Shown here: piece after piece, positions 27,636-35,967 of the stretch
Layout: every line of letters begins with the position of its first letter
Position numbering within the stretch: position 1 is the first letter of the stretch
NCBI GenBank assembly: GCA_963204905.1
Contig: CAUJJN010000221.1
Coordinates: 1 to 64,000, forward strand
Source: Pseudomonadota bacterium
GTDB taxonomy: Bacteria; Pseudomonadota; Alphaproteobacteria; Rhizobiales; Xanthobacteraceae
DNA: 64,000 nt
Direction of reading: 5' to 3'
Translations under genes and position numbers: made by a program
The notes under the pieces: model-generated
Told to the model about the DNA's origin: nothing
What the model saw: the letters and a program-made list of their open reading frames with translations, nothing else
Databases searched by the model: none

Positions 27636-28409
27636 ATGGGCACGATTGTGTTGGATGCCGTCACCAAGGTCTATCCGGCAGCCGACGGCCGCTCGGCTGA
27701 GGTTGTAGCCGTGAGTGATGTCGGCATGACGATTGCGGATGGCGAGATCATTTGCCTGGTCGGCCCGAGCGGGTGTGGCAAGAGCACCGTTCTGAACATG
27801 ATCGCTGGTTTTGAATCTCCGAGCAGCGGCCGCATTACGGTCAGCGGCAAGGATATTCGCGGAGCTGGACCGGATCGTATGGTCGTGTTTCAGAGCCCGG
27901 CACTGTTCGGTTGGATGACCGTTTGGGAGAACATTACGTTCGGACCAAGAAAACGCGGCGTCCCGAAGGCTCAGTACGAAGACGATGCTCGCCGCTTCAT
28001 CAAGGCCGTAGGTCTCGAGGATTTTTCGGTTCACTATCCGTATCAGCTATCCGGCGGGATGCGTCAGCGCGTGCAGATCGCGCGGGCTCTGACAAATCAG
28101 CCGCAAATACTCCTGATGGACGAGCCATTTGGAGCGTTGGATTTCCAGACCCGGCTCCTGATGCAGGAATTGCTGCTCAAGGTCTGGTCGGAATTCAAAC
28201 CGACCATCCTGTTCATCACCCATGATGTCGATGAGGCAATCTTTCTCGGTGACCGAGTCTATGTCATGTCTCGCCGTCCAGGTCGCCTCAAGGAACAGTT
28301 CGAGGTGCCATTGGCAAAGCCGCGAAGTATCGAGATGCTGACGAACTCGCATTTCGTGACGCTAAAAGACAAAATTCTGCATTCGATACGAGAAGAGCTG
28401 GCTCGTTGA
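27636..28409 (+). CDS. ABC transporter ATP-binding protein, SsuB/TauB type
   Basis: A 257-residue ATPase with Walker A GPSGCGKST, Q-loop VVFQSPALFGWMTVWEN, signature LSGGMRQRVQIARAL and Walker B ILLMDEPFGALD. It is the last gene of the three-gene importer, four bases behind the permease. Transcription probably ends at the hairpin 28418..28445. Confidence 0.94.
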   Translation: MGTIVLDAVTKVYPAADGRSAEVVAVSDVGMTIADGEIICLVGPSGCGKSTVLNMIAGFESPSSGRITVSGKDIRGAGPDRMVVFQSPALFGWMTVWENITFGPRKRGVPKAQYEDDARRFIKAVGLEDFSVHYPYQLSGGMRQRVQIARALTNQPQILLMDEPFGALDFQTRLLMQELLLKVWSEFKPTILFITHDVDEAIFLGDRVYVMSRRPGRLKEQFEVPLAKPRSIEMLTNSHFVTLKDKILHSIREELAR

Positions 28410-28417
28410 GCTCTTCT

Positions 28418-28445
28418 GGAGGCACTGGGCGATACCGGTGCCTCC
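28418..28445. terminator. Hairpin between convergent operons
   Basis: GGAGGCACTGG pairs with CCGGTGCCTCC (eleven pairs, one T-G) around a six-base loop, nine bases after the ATPase stop. There is no T-run, so it is a probable but not classical terminator; it also faces the end of the minus-strand operon at 28465. Confidence 0.6.
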
Positions 28446-28464
28446 ATGAAGGTCTGCGTTGGTC

Positions 28465-28887
28465 TCAGGAACCGGCGAAATGCGTCGCGCCGATCTGGCC
28501 CAGTTCTTCATCCTGATCCGGGGTGCCGCCGCTGCCGCCGAGTGCGCCCAATACAGCACCATCATCGCCGCGCAAGATGATCCCACCCCAGATTGGCGTA
28601 AACCGAGAATCGCCAAACCATGCGATATCGCGCATCTCCGCACCGAGTGCGTGATCGAACAGTCGTTTCTTCAGCGCCTTGGTGTCCTGCGTCCACTTTG
28701 CGGACGTATAGGCTTTGTTGACGGCCATCCGCGCCGTCAGCGGACTTGCACCTTCCATGCGGCCAAAACACAGGAGTTCGCCGCCACTATCCACAACCGC
28801 AGCAGTGAACCGCAAGTTGCGTTCGGCTGCGGCAGCGAGCATGGCGTCGACGATGGCTTTCGCAGTTTTCAAATTCAGCTTAGGCAT
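28465..28887 (-). CDS. GlcG/HbpS-family protein
   Basis: A 140-residue single-domain protein: KLNLKTAKAIVDAMLAAAAERNL, AAVVDSGGELLCFGRMEGA, TARMAVNKAYTSAKW and IIWGG-like PIWGGIILRGDDGAVLGALGGSGG, matching the GlcG/heme-degradation HbpS family. The ATG at 28887 has GGGAGAG upstream. Members are small alpha/beta proteins found near catabolic operons with mostly undefined roles. It follows the dienelactone hydrolase by 44 bases in the same direction. Confidence 0.85.
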   Translation of the reverse strand: MPKLNLKTAKAIVDAMLAAAAERNLRFTAAVVDSGGELLCFGRMEGASPLTARMAVNKAYTSAKWTQDTKALKKRLFDHALGAEMRDIAWFGDSRFTPIWGGIILRGDDGAVLGALGGSGGTPDQDEELGQIGATHFAGS

Positions 28888-28931
28888 AGAACTCTCCCGA
28901 AAAGGTATTGAGACTGCACTTGCCGAAACGG

Positions 28932-29627
28932 CTAGTTCATCGATGTTCTCAGATGTGCCAACGTGCGTGCCCGTGCCAGTTTGGCCGAGCTCTCGTGATA
29001 CTGGGAATAGCCTTTTCGGTTGAAGCCATGACCAGCGCCTTCGTAAATTTGCACCGTCATTTTCGGGGATTCGGAGGCACGTTTGACGATCGGTGTCACG
29101 GTTTCCAAAGGAATATGGGCATCGCTCCCGGCGAAGTGAAACAGGATTGGGCATTGCAATTGATCGGCTCGATCAAGATGCTCGTCGATCTTGATGCCAT
29201 AATAGCTCACGGCGGCGTTGATGGAGTGTTTGGCCGATGCGAGATAAGCAACGGTGCCTCCGATACAGAAGCCCAGAATTCCGATCTTCCCCGTACAGTC
29301 ACTCCGTGCCCGCAACGTGGCGACCATATCTCCGACATCGATCGCGAATTGCTCAACGTCCAGCGCCGCCCAGAGCTGCCGAGCCTTTCGCAACCCCTCA
29401 TCGTCATAGGGAAGAAAGGTTTTCGGCTGCTGCCGCCAGTAGAGATCAGGCGCGAGAACAAGGAAACCATCAGCCGCGTAGGAATCGGCCACGGCGCGGA
29501 TGTGATCGTTGACATTGAAGACTTCGGGAACGAGCACGAGCGCGGCAGCCGGCGTTTTCGCGGGATGTGCCAAATACGCTGATATGGTTCCTCCGTCAGC
29601 GGTAGGAATTTCGATCCACTCGCTCAC
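28932..29627 (-). CDS. Dienelactone hydrolase family protein
   Basis: A 231-residue alpha/beta hydrolase. I set the start at GTG 29627, preceded by AAGGAGG at ideal spacing; the frame is open further upstream but overlaps the GMC gene's end. The triad of the family is visible: Cys in GFCIGG, Asp in AGSDAHIP and His in GAGHGF. Dienelactone hydrolases open lactones in aromatic ring degradation; relatives hydrolyse other esters. Position between the GMC oxidoreductase and a GlcG-like gene suggests an oxidise-then-hydrolyse sequence. Confidence 0.9.
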   Translation of the reverse strand: MSEWIEIPTADGGTISAYLAHPAKTPAAALVLVPEVFNVNDHIRAVADSYAADGFLVLAPDLYWRQQPKTFLPYDDEGLRKARQLWAALDVEQFAIDVGDMVATLRARSDCTGKIGILGFCIGGTVAYLASAKHSINAAVSYYGIKIDEHLDRADQLQCPILFHFAGSDAHIPLETVTPIVKRASESPKMTVQIYEGAGHGFNRKGYSQYHESSAKLARARTLAHLRTSMN

Positions 29628-29686
29628 CAATTTCCTCCTTGATGCAGCCGACAGTCGAGGCAACAGTCGCTTGTGATGACGTGCGA

Positions 29687-31225
29687 TTACAGCGGGTGAC
29701 GGCCGGTCAATCTCTCGACGATTCCTGCCGCAACCCGGCCGCCCCATGCGGCGATACTGGCCGTGGGTGGCACGCCGATGCTGCGTGGCATCGCGGCCGC
29801 ATCAGCCACGAACAATCCGGGATGGTTGTAGACTTCGCCGCGTCCGTCGACGACCGCTTCATTCGGCTGTCGTCCGGCACAGGCCCCACCGAGTGGATGC
29901 ACTGTCGCCGGCCGCGCGAAGGCGTATACTTTGCGTCCCGAACGTTCGGAGAGCGCCTTGAAGCCTTGCATGATCCGCGCATAGACCGGGCTGTTGTCCG
30001 GATAGAATTCGATATCGAGACTTTTCTTGTGGAGCCGAATGATGCCATCCATTGCATCTTCGCCCATGCCTGCGATGACCACGCTGCGTTTCAATCGGTT
30101 GCGGACAAAAGCCGGAAATGGGTAGTGATCGACGCTGGGCACGCTGTTGTTTGACAGTGCCTGGCGCGGTTCATCGCCCTCAAGCAGCTTTATGCTGCCC
30201 TGGCTTGGAAGGCCGAGCGACAGGTCGGTTCCTTTCTCGTTCAGATCCCACAACCCGCGAACGTCGCCGTTTCCGCTGAAGCGCTGTCCCAGGGCCGGCA
30301 TGGCCCCGAGGGTACGGGTACGGTCTCTGCTATGCAGCAGCAGTTTCACGGTGTTCATCGTGCCGGCGGCAAGCACAACAATGTCCGCTTGCAGCGAGAT
30401 GCGGCGGCCGCTGCGATGATCAAGATAGTCAAGCCGATAGCAGGTCTTTCCCTCATTGTCCCGGGCGATCGCCAGAACCTCGCAGAGGTCGCGCACCTCC
30501 AGGCCGGCTCTCATGGCCGGAGCGAGATATGCAACATCGAGCGTCGTTTTGGCGCCAGATGGGTCACCGAGAAAGCCATAGTCGCCGGACGTATAGTCCG
30601 CCTCCATGCGCTCGATCCCGTGAGAGTCGATTTTCCGTCCCGGTTTCCCCGGCGTCTCTGGCAGCAAGAATCCGACACGCACCTCCACGCGTGGTTTGGC
30701 GATCTCAACGATCGGCGAATTCGCAAAACGTCTCGAAACGTGGGAGGTGGGTATTCGCTCCGGCGTCAGTGTGGCGGAGCCCATTCTCTGGAAGAATGCC
30801 GCGTAGTGCGGCTTCATGATATCTTCGGACAGATCAGGCGCAAGGTTGTCCCAATAATTCAAGTTCGGCGGACGGGCATGAACGGCGGAATAAACGTGAC
30901 TGCCACCGCCGACAGACGACGAGCAGACCACCTCCATATTCTTGGCGTAGAACAGCTCGAAGAGGCCACGGCGGTTGAAGGTGATTCTCCCGCCTGGCAG
31001 ATAGGGGACATTCAGCGTTCGCAGGAAGCCGGTACATAGGCCCCAGCCACGCGGGAATGGCTGGCGCTCTGGAATGTTCATGGTGCGTGTGGGGACGGTG
31101 TCGCGCCACGGACCTCTCTCCAGAAGCAAGACCTCGATTCCTGCTTCGGCGATCAGGGCGGCCGCTACGGACCCGCCAAACCCGCTGCCGACGATCACAA
31201 CTCGGCGTTTTTCCGCAGTTTTCAT
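29687..31225 (-). CDS. GMC-family oxidoreductase (cholesterol-oxidase-like)
   Basis: A 512-residue flavoenzyme. The FAD motif VVIVGSGFGGSVAAALIAEAG is at the N-terminus, VVCSSSVGGGSHVYS follows near residue 100, VVLAAGTMNTVKLLL mid-protein, and HPLGGACAG with GVPPTASIAAWGGRVA at the C-terminus. These place it in the GMC group with cholesterol oxidases. It would oxidise an alcohol, perhaps to a ketone or lactone precursor. The ATG 31225 has GGAAG upstream. It is first in a three-gene run with the hydrolase and GlcG-like gene. Confidence 0.9.
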   Translation of the reverse strand: MKTAEKRRVVIVGSGFGGSVAAALIAEAGIEVLLLERGPWRDTVPTRTMNIPERQPFPRGWGLCTGFLRTLNVPYLPGGRITFNRRGLFELFYAKNMEVVCSSSVGGGSHVYSAVHARPPNLNYWDNLAPDLSEDIMKPHYAAFFQRMGSATLTPERIPTSHVSRRFANSPIVEIAKPRVEVRVGFLLPETPGKPGRKIDSHGIERMEADYTSGDYGFLGDPSGAKTTLDVAYLAPAMRAGLEVRDLCEVLAIARDNEGKTCYRLDYLDHRSGRRISLQADIVVLAAGTMNTVKLLLHSRDRTRTLGAMPALGQRFSGNGDVRGLWDLNEKGTDLSLGLPSQGSIKLLEGDEPRQALSNNSVPSVDHYPFPAFVRNRLKRSVVIAGMGEDAMDGIIRLHKKSLDIEFYPDNSPVYARIMQGFKALSERSGRKVYAFARPATVHPLGGACAGRQPNEAVVDGRGEVYNHPGLFVADAAAMPRSIGVPPTASIAAWGGRVAAGIVERLTGRHPL

Positions 31226-31316
31226 TGCTTTGCTTCCGTTTCGAAGCACCCTGCGGAATATGGGAAGGCTAGAGATCGTAGCGCTTTGATCACTTCGTCT
31301 TTCCGCAGGTTCAGCC

Positions 31317-32681
31317 TCAATGGCTGCTTGTCAGCCCATGCTCCTCGATCCAGCGCGTCGTAATCTTTCCGCTACGGAACGCCGCATGAGAAATCGCCTT
31401 TAAATGAAACGGGATCGTCGTTTGTATGCCATCGACTTCGAAAGCCTGCAGGCAATTCCATAGCTTGTCGATGGCGTCCGCTCGGGTCTCTCCTCCGACG
31501 ATCAGCTTTGCCAATAGTGAATCGTAAAATGGCACGACCATATCGCCAGCACAACAATGGGTGTCGATCCGGATATCTTGTCCGTGAGGCGCTTTCCAGG
31601 CTTTGATGCGTCCTGGGGACGGAAGGAAACCTTTGGATGGATCTTCCGCATTGATCCGACATTCAATCGCGTGCCCTCGGCACACGATGTTCTCTTGTTC
31701 GAGTTCAAGGCTGCCAGTCGCGGCGATCCGGATCTGTTGCTCAACGAGATCGATTCCTGTCAGTATCTCCGTAACGGGGTGCTCAACCTGAATCCGGGTG
31801 TTCATCTCGAGGAAGAAAAATTCCTGCGTTTCTGAGTCGAATAGAAATTCGACCGTCCCCGCCCCGCGATAGTTGACCCTGCGCGCAAGATTCAGGGCAG
31901 CTTCAAGCATGTCCTGCCGAATTTCCGCGGTAAGGGCGGGTGAGGGCGCTTCCTCGATCAGTTTCTGGTGCCGCCGTTGGGTCGTGCAGTCCCGCTCATA
32001 CAAGTGCAGGACCTTGCCATTGCCATCGCCAAGGACTTGCACCTCGATATGACGCCCGCGACGAACGTAACGCTCCGCATAAAGTGTCCCATCGCCAAAA
32101 GCCGACTTCGCTTCGTTGGAAGCCTGATGGTAGGCGCTCTCGATGTCCTGCGGGTGCTCGACGATGCGCATGCCTCGTCCGCCGCCGCCGGCCCTGGCTT
32201 TCAATAGCAATGGATAGCCAATCGCTGTGCCGATCGTACGGGCATGATCGACATCGTTCAGAAGATCGCATCCGGGAACCACCGGAACACCGGCCTTTGC
32301 TGCGATCGTACGCGCATTGCTTTTGTCACCCATCGCCTCGATGGATTCCGGTGTCGGCCCGATGAATCGGATGCCGGCTTGCTCGCAGTCGCGGGCGAAA
32401 CTCGCACGTTCGGACAAAAAGCCATAGCCGGGATGAAGAGCATCGCAGCCGCTCGCGAGACAAGCGTGAAGCAGGAGGTCGCCGCGCAGGTAACTGCCAC
32501 TGGGGCTGTTGGGACCGATGCACAACGCGCGATCCGCCAACCGTGCGGCCATTGAACCCCTGTCGGCGGCTGAGACGCCAACGACGGTTCCGAGTCCCAT
32601 CGCTTTGCAGGCTCGGATAATACGAACCGCGATCTCTCCCCGATTGGCAACGAAGACCTTCCTGATAGGTACGGCCATCAT
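31317..32681 (-). CDS. Biotin carboxylase subunit (AccC/PycA type)
   Basis: A 454-residue biotin carboxylase: IRKVFVANRGEIAVRIIRAC, the ATP-grasp glycine loop KARAGGGGRGMRIV, ERDCTTQRRHQKLIEEAPSP and FLEMNTRIQVEHPVTE. It carboxylates biotin on a carrier using ATP and bicarbonate. The start is 32681 or 32678 (two adjacent ATGs), right after the stop of the carrier gene. It is the last gene of a four-gene operon whose other members are a biotin carrier, an ICL/PEP-mutase-family protein and a carboxyltransferase-family protein, so it is probably a paralogue serving a specific carboxylase rather than the housekeeping acetyl-CoA carboxylase. Confidence 0.92.
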   Translation of the reverse strand: MMAVPIRKVFVANRGEIAVRIIRACKAMGLGTVVGVSAADRGSMAARLADRALCIGPNSPSGSYLRGDLLLHACLASGCDALHPGYGFLSERASFARDCEQAGIRFIGPTPESIEAMGDKSNARTIAAKAGVPVVPGCDLLNDVDHARTIGTAIGYPLLLKARAGGGGRGMRIVEHPQDIESAYHQASNEAKSAFGDGTLYAERYVRRGRHIEVQVLGDGNGKVLHLYERDCTTQRRHQKLIEEAPSPALTAEIRQDMLEAALNLARRVNYRGAGTVEFLFDSETQEFFFLEMNTRIQVEHPVTEILTGIDLVEQQIRIAATGSLELEQENIVCRGHAIECRINAEDPSKGFLPSPGRIKAWKAPHGQDIRIDTHCCAGDMVVPFYDSLLAKLIVGGETRADAIDKLWNCLQAFEVDGIQTTIPFHLKAISHAAFRSGKITTRWIEEHGLTSSH

Positions 32682-32682
32682 G

Positions 32683-33168
32683 TCAGTCGGCACGGACCGT
32701 CACCAACACCTGATCGTGCTCTACAAGCGCTCCGTCTTCGGCATGGATGGCGACCACCGTTCCGGCGATATCCGCCTCAATGGTATTGAACAACTTCATG
32801 ACCTCAACGAGTCCGAGCGCCTGCCCGATCGTGACACGGTCACCGACTTTGACAAAGGGCGGAGCACCTGGCGACGGCGATCGGTAGAAGCTGCCGAGTG
32901 TCGGCGATCTGATATCCTTGGTGGTCCCGCCCGTATCCGGAGAAGCCACGGCAGTTAATACATTTGGCGCGGATTGATCTCCAACATATCGAGCCAGAGC
33001 GGGATTTGCGCCGCCGTTTGGCGTATTCGGTCGATGCGCGCCGGAGTCTTGAATCGACGCAGCGCTCGAGACGCGAATGTAAAGATCGTCTAACTTAATT
33101 TCGGCTTCCTCGAAACCGGATTCAGAAAGCGCCCGGATAACCTCGGAGATGTCCTTGCTGTAGCTCAC
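32683..33168 (-). CDS. Biotin carboxyl carrier protein (AccB-like)
   Basis: A 161-residue carrier. I set the start at GTG 33168 (GCGAGGA upstream), giving SYSKDISEVIRALSESGFEEAEIKLDDLYIRVS, an AccB-like N-terminal segment. A proline/glycine-rich linker follows, and the C-terminal lipoyl-type domain has the biotin site EVMKLFN (Lys is modified; the usual context is EAMKM/L). It shuttles carboxybiotin between the biotin carboxylase and the carboxyltransferase. It is a free carrier rather than fused to either enzyme, which is unusual next to a PYC/OadA-type transferase. Confidence 0.92.
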   Translation of the reverse strand: MSYSKDISEVIRALSESGFEEAEIKLDDLYIRVSSAASIQDSGAHRPNTPNGGANPALARYVGDQSAPNVLTAVASPDTGGTTKDIRSPTLGSFYRSPSPGAPPFVKVGDRVTIGQALGLVEVMKLFNTIEADIAGTVVAIHAEDGALVEHDQVLVTVRAD

Positions 33169-33217
33169 GCAGTCCTCGCATCGATGTAATCTGGATCGAC
33201 TGGATAACGATGTCTCG

Positions 33218-34315
33218 TCAGGAAATTCCCTTGGCTCGCAGGATTTCGCCAAGACTTTCCCTGGCTTGATCGAGAGTGTCGTAAACGTAGTTATCCTTCT
33301 CGCGTGTCTTCTTGTAACGCGAGCTGACCTTGTCCGGATTCTCGAATGTTTCCTCAAGTGCGCGCCACATTGGCAGGCCAAGAATGCCCATGCGCTCGCC
33401 GTTATTCATGACGTCTTCAAGCCAGCGTCCGATGTCGTGCGGCGCGGCCATCAAATCTCGGATATATCGCTGCGTAATGGTCATGTGGAGATGCAACAGA
33501 TGGTTCGCGTAGTTGAGCATCGTCCAACCCATGTCTTCCAGTTGGGGAACGGTCGGCATTGATCGCTTGGGCTGATCTTTTGGCGTAAAAATGAGACCCG
33601 CGCTCAGGCTCGCGATCAGCGGCACGCCGAGCTTGCGCATCTCCCGGCCCATCAGTTCCCACTCGTCCATCGTCTCCATACCGTGAGGCATGAGAGATTC
33701 CGCACCAGCGTCGACATAAGCCCGGCACCGCTTCAGAAGCTCATCCATGCCCCCGCCGACCGCGAGCTTGGCGTCGCAACGGGCGGCAATGATGACATCC
33801 GGATCCTCACGCGCGTATCGAACGGCCTTGATCTTGCTGATCATATCCTCAAGGGGAATGATCTCTTTGCCGGGGATGTAACCGCTGAAATGTCCGGTCG
33901 GCTGATCTTCGATCTGGATCAGCGCCGCCCCGGTGCGTTCGTACTCACGGAAGGCGCGGATCGTCGCGAGTGTATTTCCACCTTGGGCGATAGAAACCTT
34001 CCCCGGAATCGATGTGCACCCGAGAATGCGATGCGCAACATGAATCATCTCTGTGGTGGTGACCACGCCACATTCCGGCTCCCCGGTCCAGATGGCGGTC
34101 GGAGCGGCACCTGCGACGTTGATATGCTCGACGCCGGCCTGTTCGAAGATCTTTGCCGTGGTGCAATCGTGAGCCGTCGGTGTGAGAATAGCTTTGCCCG
34201 CACTATAACGTTGCGAGACAAGCGACCTCAATCGACTCGATCGACGCAACGGTTCCGGGCCGCCTGTCCTGCCGAAAGTCTTCACTTCCTGGGTATTGCT
34301 CATGTCGTGACGCAT
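33218..34315 (-). CDS. Isocitrate lyase/PEP mutase family protein, atypical active site
   Basis: A 365-residue TIM-barrel protein of the ICL/PEP-mutase superfamily: ILTPTAHDCTTAKIFEQAGVEHINVAG, GAALIQIEDQ, IIAARCDA and AYVDAGAESL are clear family segments. The residues that define lyase activity are changed: the magnesium motif (normally VDADxGFG) reads VSIAQGGN, and the KRCGH catalytic loop is replaced by a short PTGHFSG stretch. A standard C-C lyase reaction is therefore unlikely without other ligands. The ATG follows the upstream gene's stop directly, so the two are coupled. The role in the carboxylase operon is unknown. Confidence 0.85.
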   Translation of the reverse strand: MRHDMSNTQEVKTFGRTGGPEPLRRSSRLRSLVSQRYSAGKAILTPTAHDCTTAKIFEQAGVEHINVAGAAPTAIWTGEPECGVVTTTEMIHVAHRILGCTSIPGKVSIAQGGNTLATIRAFREYERTGAALIQIEDQPTGHFSGYIPGKEIIPLEDMISKIKAVRYAREDPDVIIAARCDAKLAVGGGMDELLKRCRAYVDAGAESLMPHGMETMDEWELMGREMRKLGVPLIASLSAGLIFTPKDQPKRSMPTVPQLEDMGWTMLNYANHLLHLHMTITQRYIRDLMAAPHDIGRWLEDVMNNGERMGILGLPMWRALEETFENPDKVSSRYKKTREKDNYVYDTLDQARESLGEILRAKGIS

Positions 34316-35848
34316 TCAATTCTGATTTGTGGTCGATCTTGTTGCGGTTCGTGCGGACGTCTTCGCGGTAAACGAAAAGCCACCACGGCGAATTTCAACG
34401 CGTGATCCGGGCTTGACCGAAAGGCCTCGCACAAAGGCGGTCAAGCTCTCCGTATCTCTCGGCATTTCCGGCGATTGGCGCGAGGGAATCGTATCCATCG
34501 GGACGCCTTCCAACTGCTCCGGTCGGAATAGAATCCGCAGTAGCAGGTCATCGTCAGAGATGTTCGTTCCTAATTGTTTCCGCAGAATTTGAACAGGGTC
34601 TTCCTGCTTCGCTTCTGATCGGGCCGGTCCGACGCGATCGCGCAATGCGCTATCAATCGGCGCGTCGGGTTTACCGTACGCTCCGAGAACATACTTTCTC
34701 ACTTCCCCGGGAATCGACTTGTAACGCTCTCCCTGCACCACATTGAGGACAGCCTGAACGCAGACGAGTTGGGAAACCGGGGTGACCATCACGGGATATC
34801 CCATATCCGCACGAACCTGCACGAACTCTTCGAGCACCTTTGGCAGCAAGTGCTCCATCTTGAGGTCGGCGAGCTGGCCGCGTGTAAAAGCCACCATATT
34901 TCCGGGAAGCTGATGCTGATACTGGGCGAGATCAGGGGTTTCTATGGGAACCCCGATCGGACGGTCCGTCCGTTTTGCCAAATCGAAGAAGTAGTCCTCC
35001 TCGTCCGCGATGCGAGAAACATCGAGGGGGGCCGCCAGCCCTTCGCTCGAAAGGCGCTCGTAGACCCGTCTGATAGACGGCACCGAAGCGCCGTGCGCGA
35101 GCGGTTCGGAGGCAACGAACAGCGCATCTACTCCGTTCCGGGCGGCAACGAGGTAACACTCTTCTGCTTGACCCGTCGTACAGTGCGACTTGAGATAGAA
35201 CGGCATATCGCCAATGCCGGAACGAATGATCGGAACAAGCTGGCTTACACGCTCTGGCGTTAGAAGCCCGCTCGGATCCCTGAGGCAGATGGCGTCTGCG
35301 CCGAGCGCGGCGACTTCGCGCGCCTTGTTCTGATAGAAGGCATCGGTATGGAATGGACTGATGGTGTAGAAAATGACCAGGCAAACTTCCAGGCCTGCTG
35401 CCTTCGCTCGCTGCACGCTGAAACGAAGATTGTCAGTATCGTGCAGCGCATCGAAAACCATGACCCGGCGAAATCCAGCCGCCGCGATCCGATCGACCCA
35501 CAAGTTGAAAACAGAATCCGGAACCAGGTCGAAGCTCGTCAAGCTTCGGCTTCGCAGATGAGTAAACATCGGGCTACGGCGGGCGGCTTCACAGGCCGAG
35601 CGAGCGCGGTGCCAGGGATTTTCTTTGAGGTTCTTGATGCAGACCTCAAACTGCACGGGAGCCATAAAATCTATGGCTTCATAACCTGCCTGATCGATGG
35701 ATCGAACGATCGGCAGAACCTGCCTCTCGCCAAGACGACCAGACCAAAGCGCCTGCAGGCCGTCGCGCAGCGTTGAGTTGATGAGCTTTACGGTCTTTTT
35801 CTCAAGCTGCGACTTGTTCTGGAAGTTCTCCGCGCCGGTAGGGAGCAT
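34316..35848 (-). CDS. Pyruvate carboxylase/oxaloacetate decarboxylase-type carboxyltransferase, atypical
   Basis: A 510-residue HMG-CoA-lyase-like TIM barrel with a PYC/OadA C-terminal domain. Family segments include LINSTLRDGLQALWSGRL, LRDPSGLLTPERV, LPGNMVAFTRGQL and GYPVMVTPVSQLVCVQAVLNV. By eye, metal-site residues differ from the family: carbamylated Lys of the CxKDMAGL motif is Arg (about residue 190), the HxH ligand pair reads K-S-H (220-222), and the Ser/Thr after PGG is Ala (about 320). It lacks a biotinyl domain, which is supplied by the separate carrier. ATG 35848 is preferred; a TTG lies 42 bases upstream. First gene of the operon, divergent from LysR. Confidence 0.87.
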   Translation of the reverse strand: MLPTGAENFQNKSQLEKKTVKLINSTLRDGLQALWSGRLGERQVLPIVRSIDQAGYEAIDFMAPVQFEVCIKNLKENPWHRARSACEAARRSPMFTHLRSRSLTSFDLVPDSVFNLWVDRIAAAGFRRVMVFDALHDTDNLRFSVQRAKAAGLEVCLVIFYTISPFHTDAFYQNKAREVAALGADAICLRDPSGLLTPERVSQLVPIIRSGIGDMPFYLKSHCTTGQAEECYLVAARNGVDALFVASEPLAHGASVPSIRRVYERLSSEGLAAPLDVSRIADEEDYFFDLAKRTDRPIGVPIETPDLAQYQHQLPGNMVAFTRGQLADLKMEHLLPKVLEEFVQVRADMGYPVMVTPVSQLVCVQAVLNVVQGERYKSIPGEVRKYVLGAYGKPDAPIDSALRDRVGPARSEAKQEDPVQILRKQLGTNISDDDLLLRILFRPEQLEGVPMDTIPSRQSPEMPRDTESLTAFVRGLSVKPGSRVEIRRGGFSFTAKTSARTATRSTTNQN

Positions 35849-35867
35849 CGCAAATCTCTGGCTTACC

Positions 35868-35914
35868 TTAAACGAGCTAACCTCCGACAAACACGAAGGA
35901 TGCTTTCAGGTTAG
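35868..35914. promoter_or_regulatory. Candidate LysR operator in the divergent region
   Basis: Between the carboxyltransferase gene and lysR lie CTAACCT (35877..35883) and its inverse AGGTTAG (35908..35914), with centres 31 bases apart, about three helical turns, and a TTA-N7-TAA motif (35868..35880) of the T-N11-A class. This is the spot where a LysR regulator of a divergent operon normally binds. No experimental-grade match is claimed. Confidence 0.4.
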
Positions 35915-35967
35915 GTTGGCCGATGCTACAAAGCCAATTCAGATTTCCAATAGAGGTTATACGTTCA

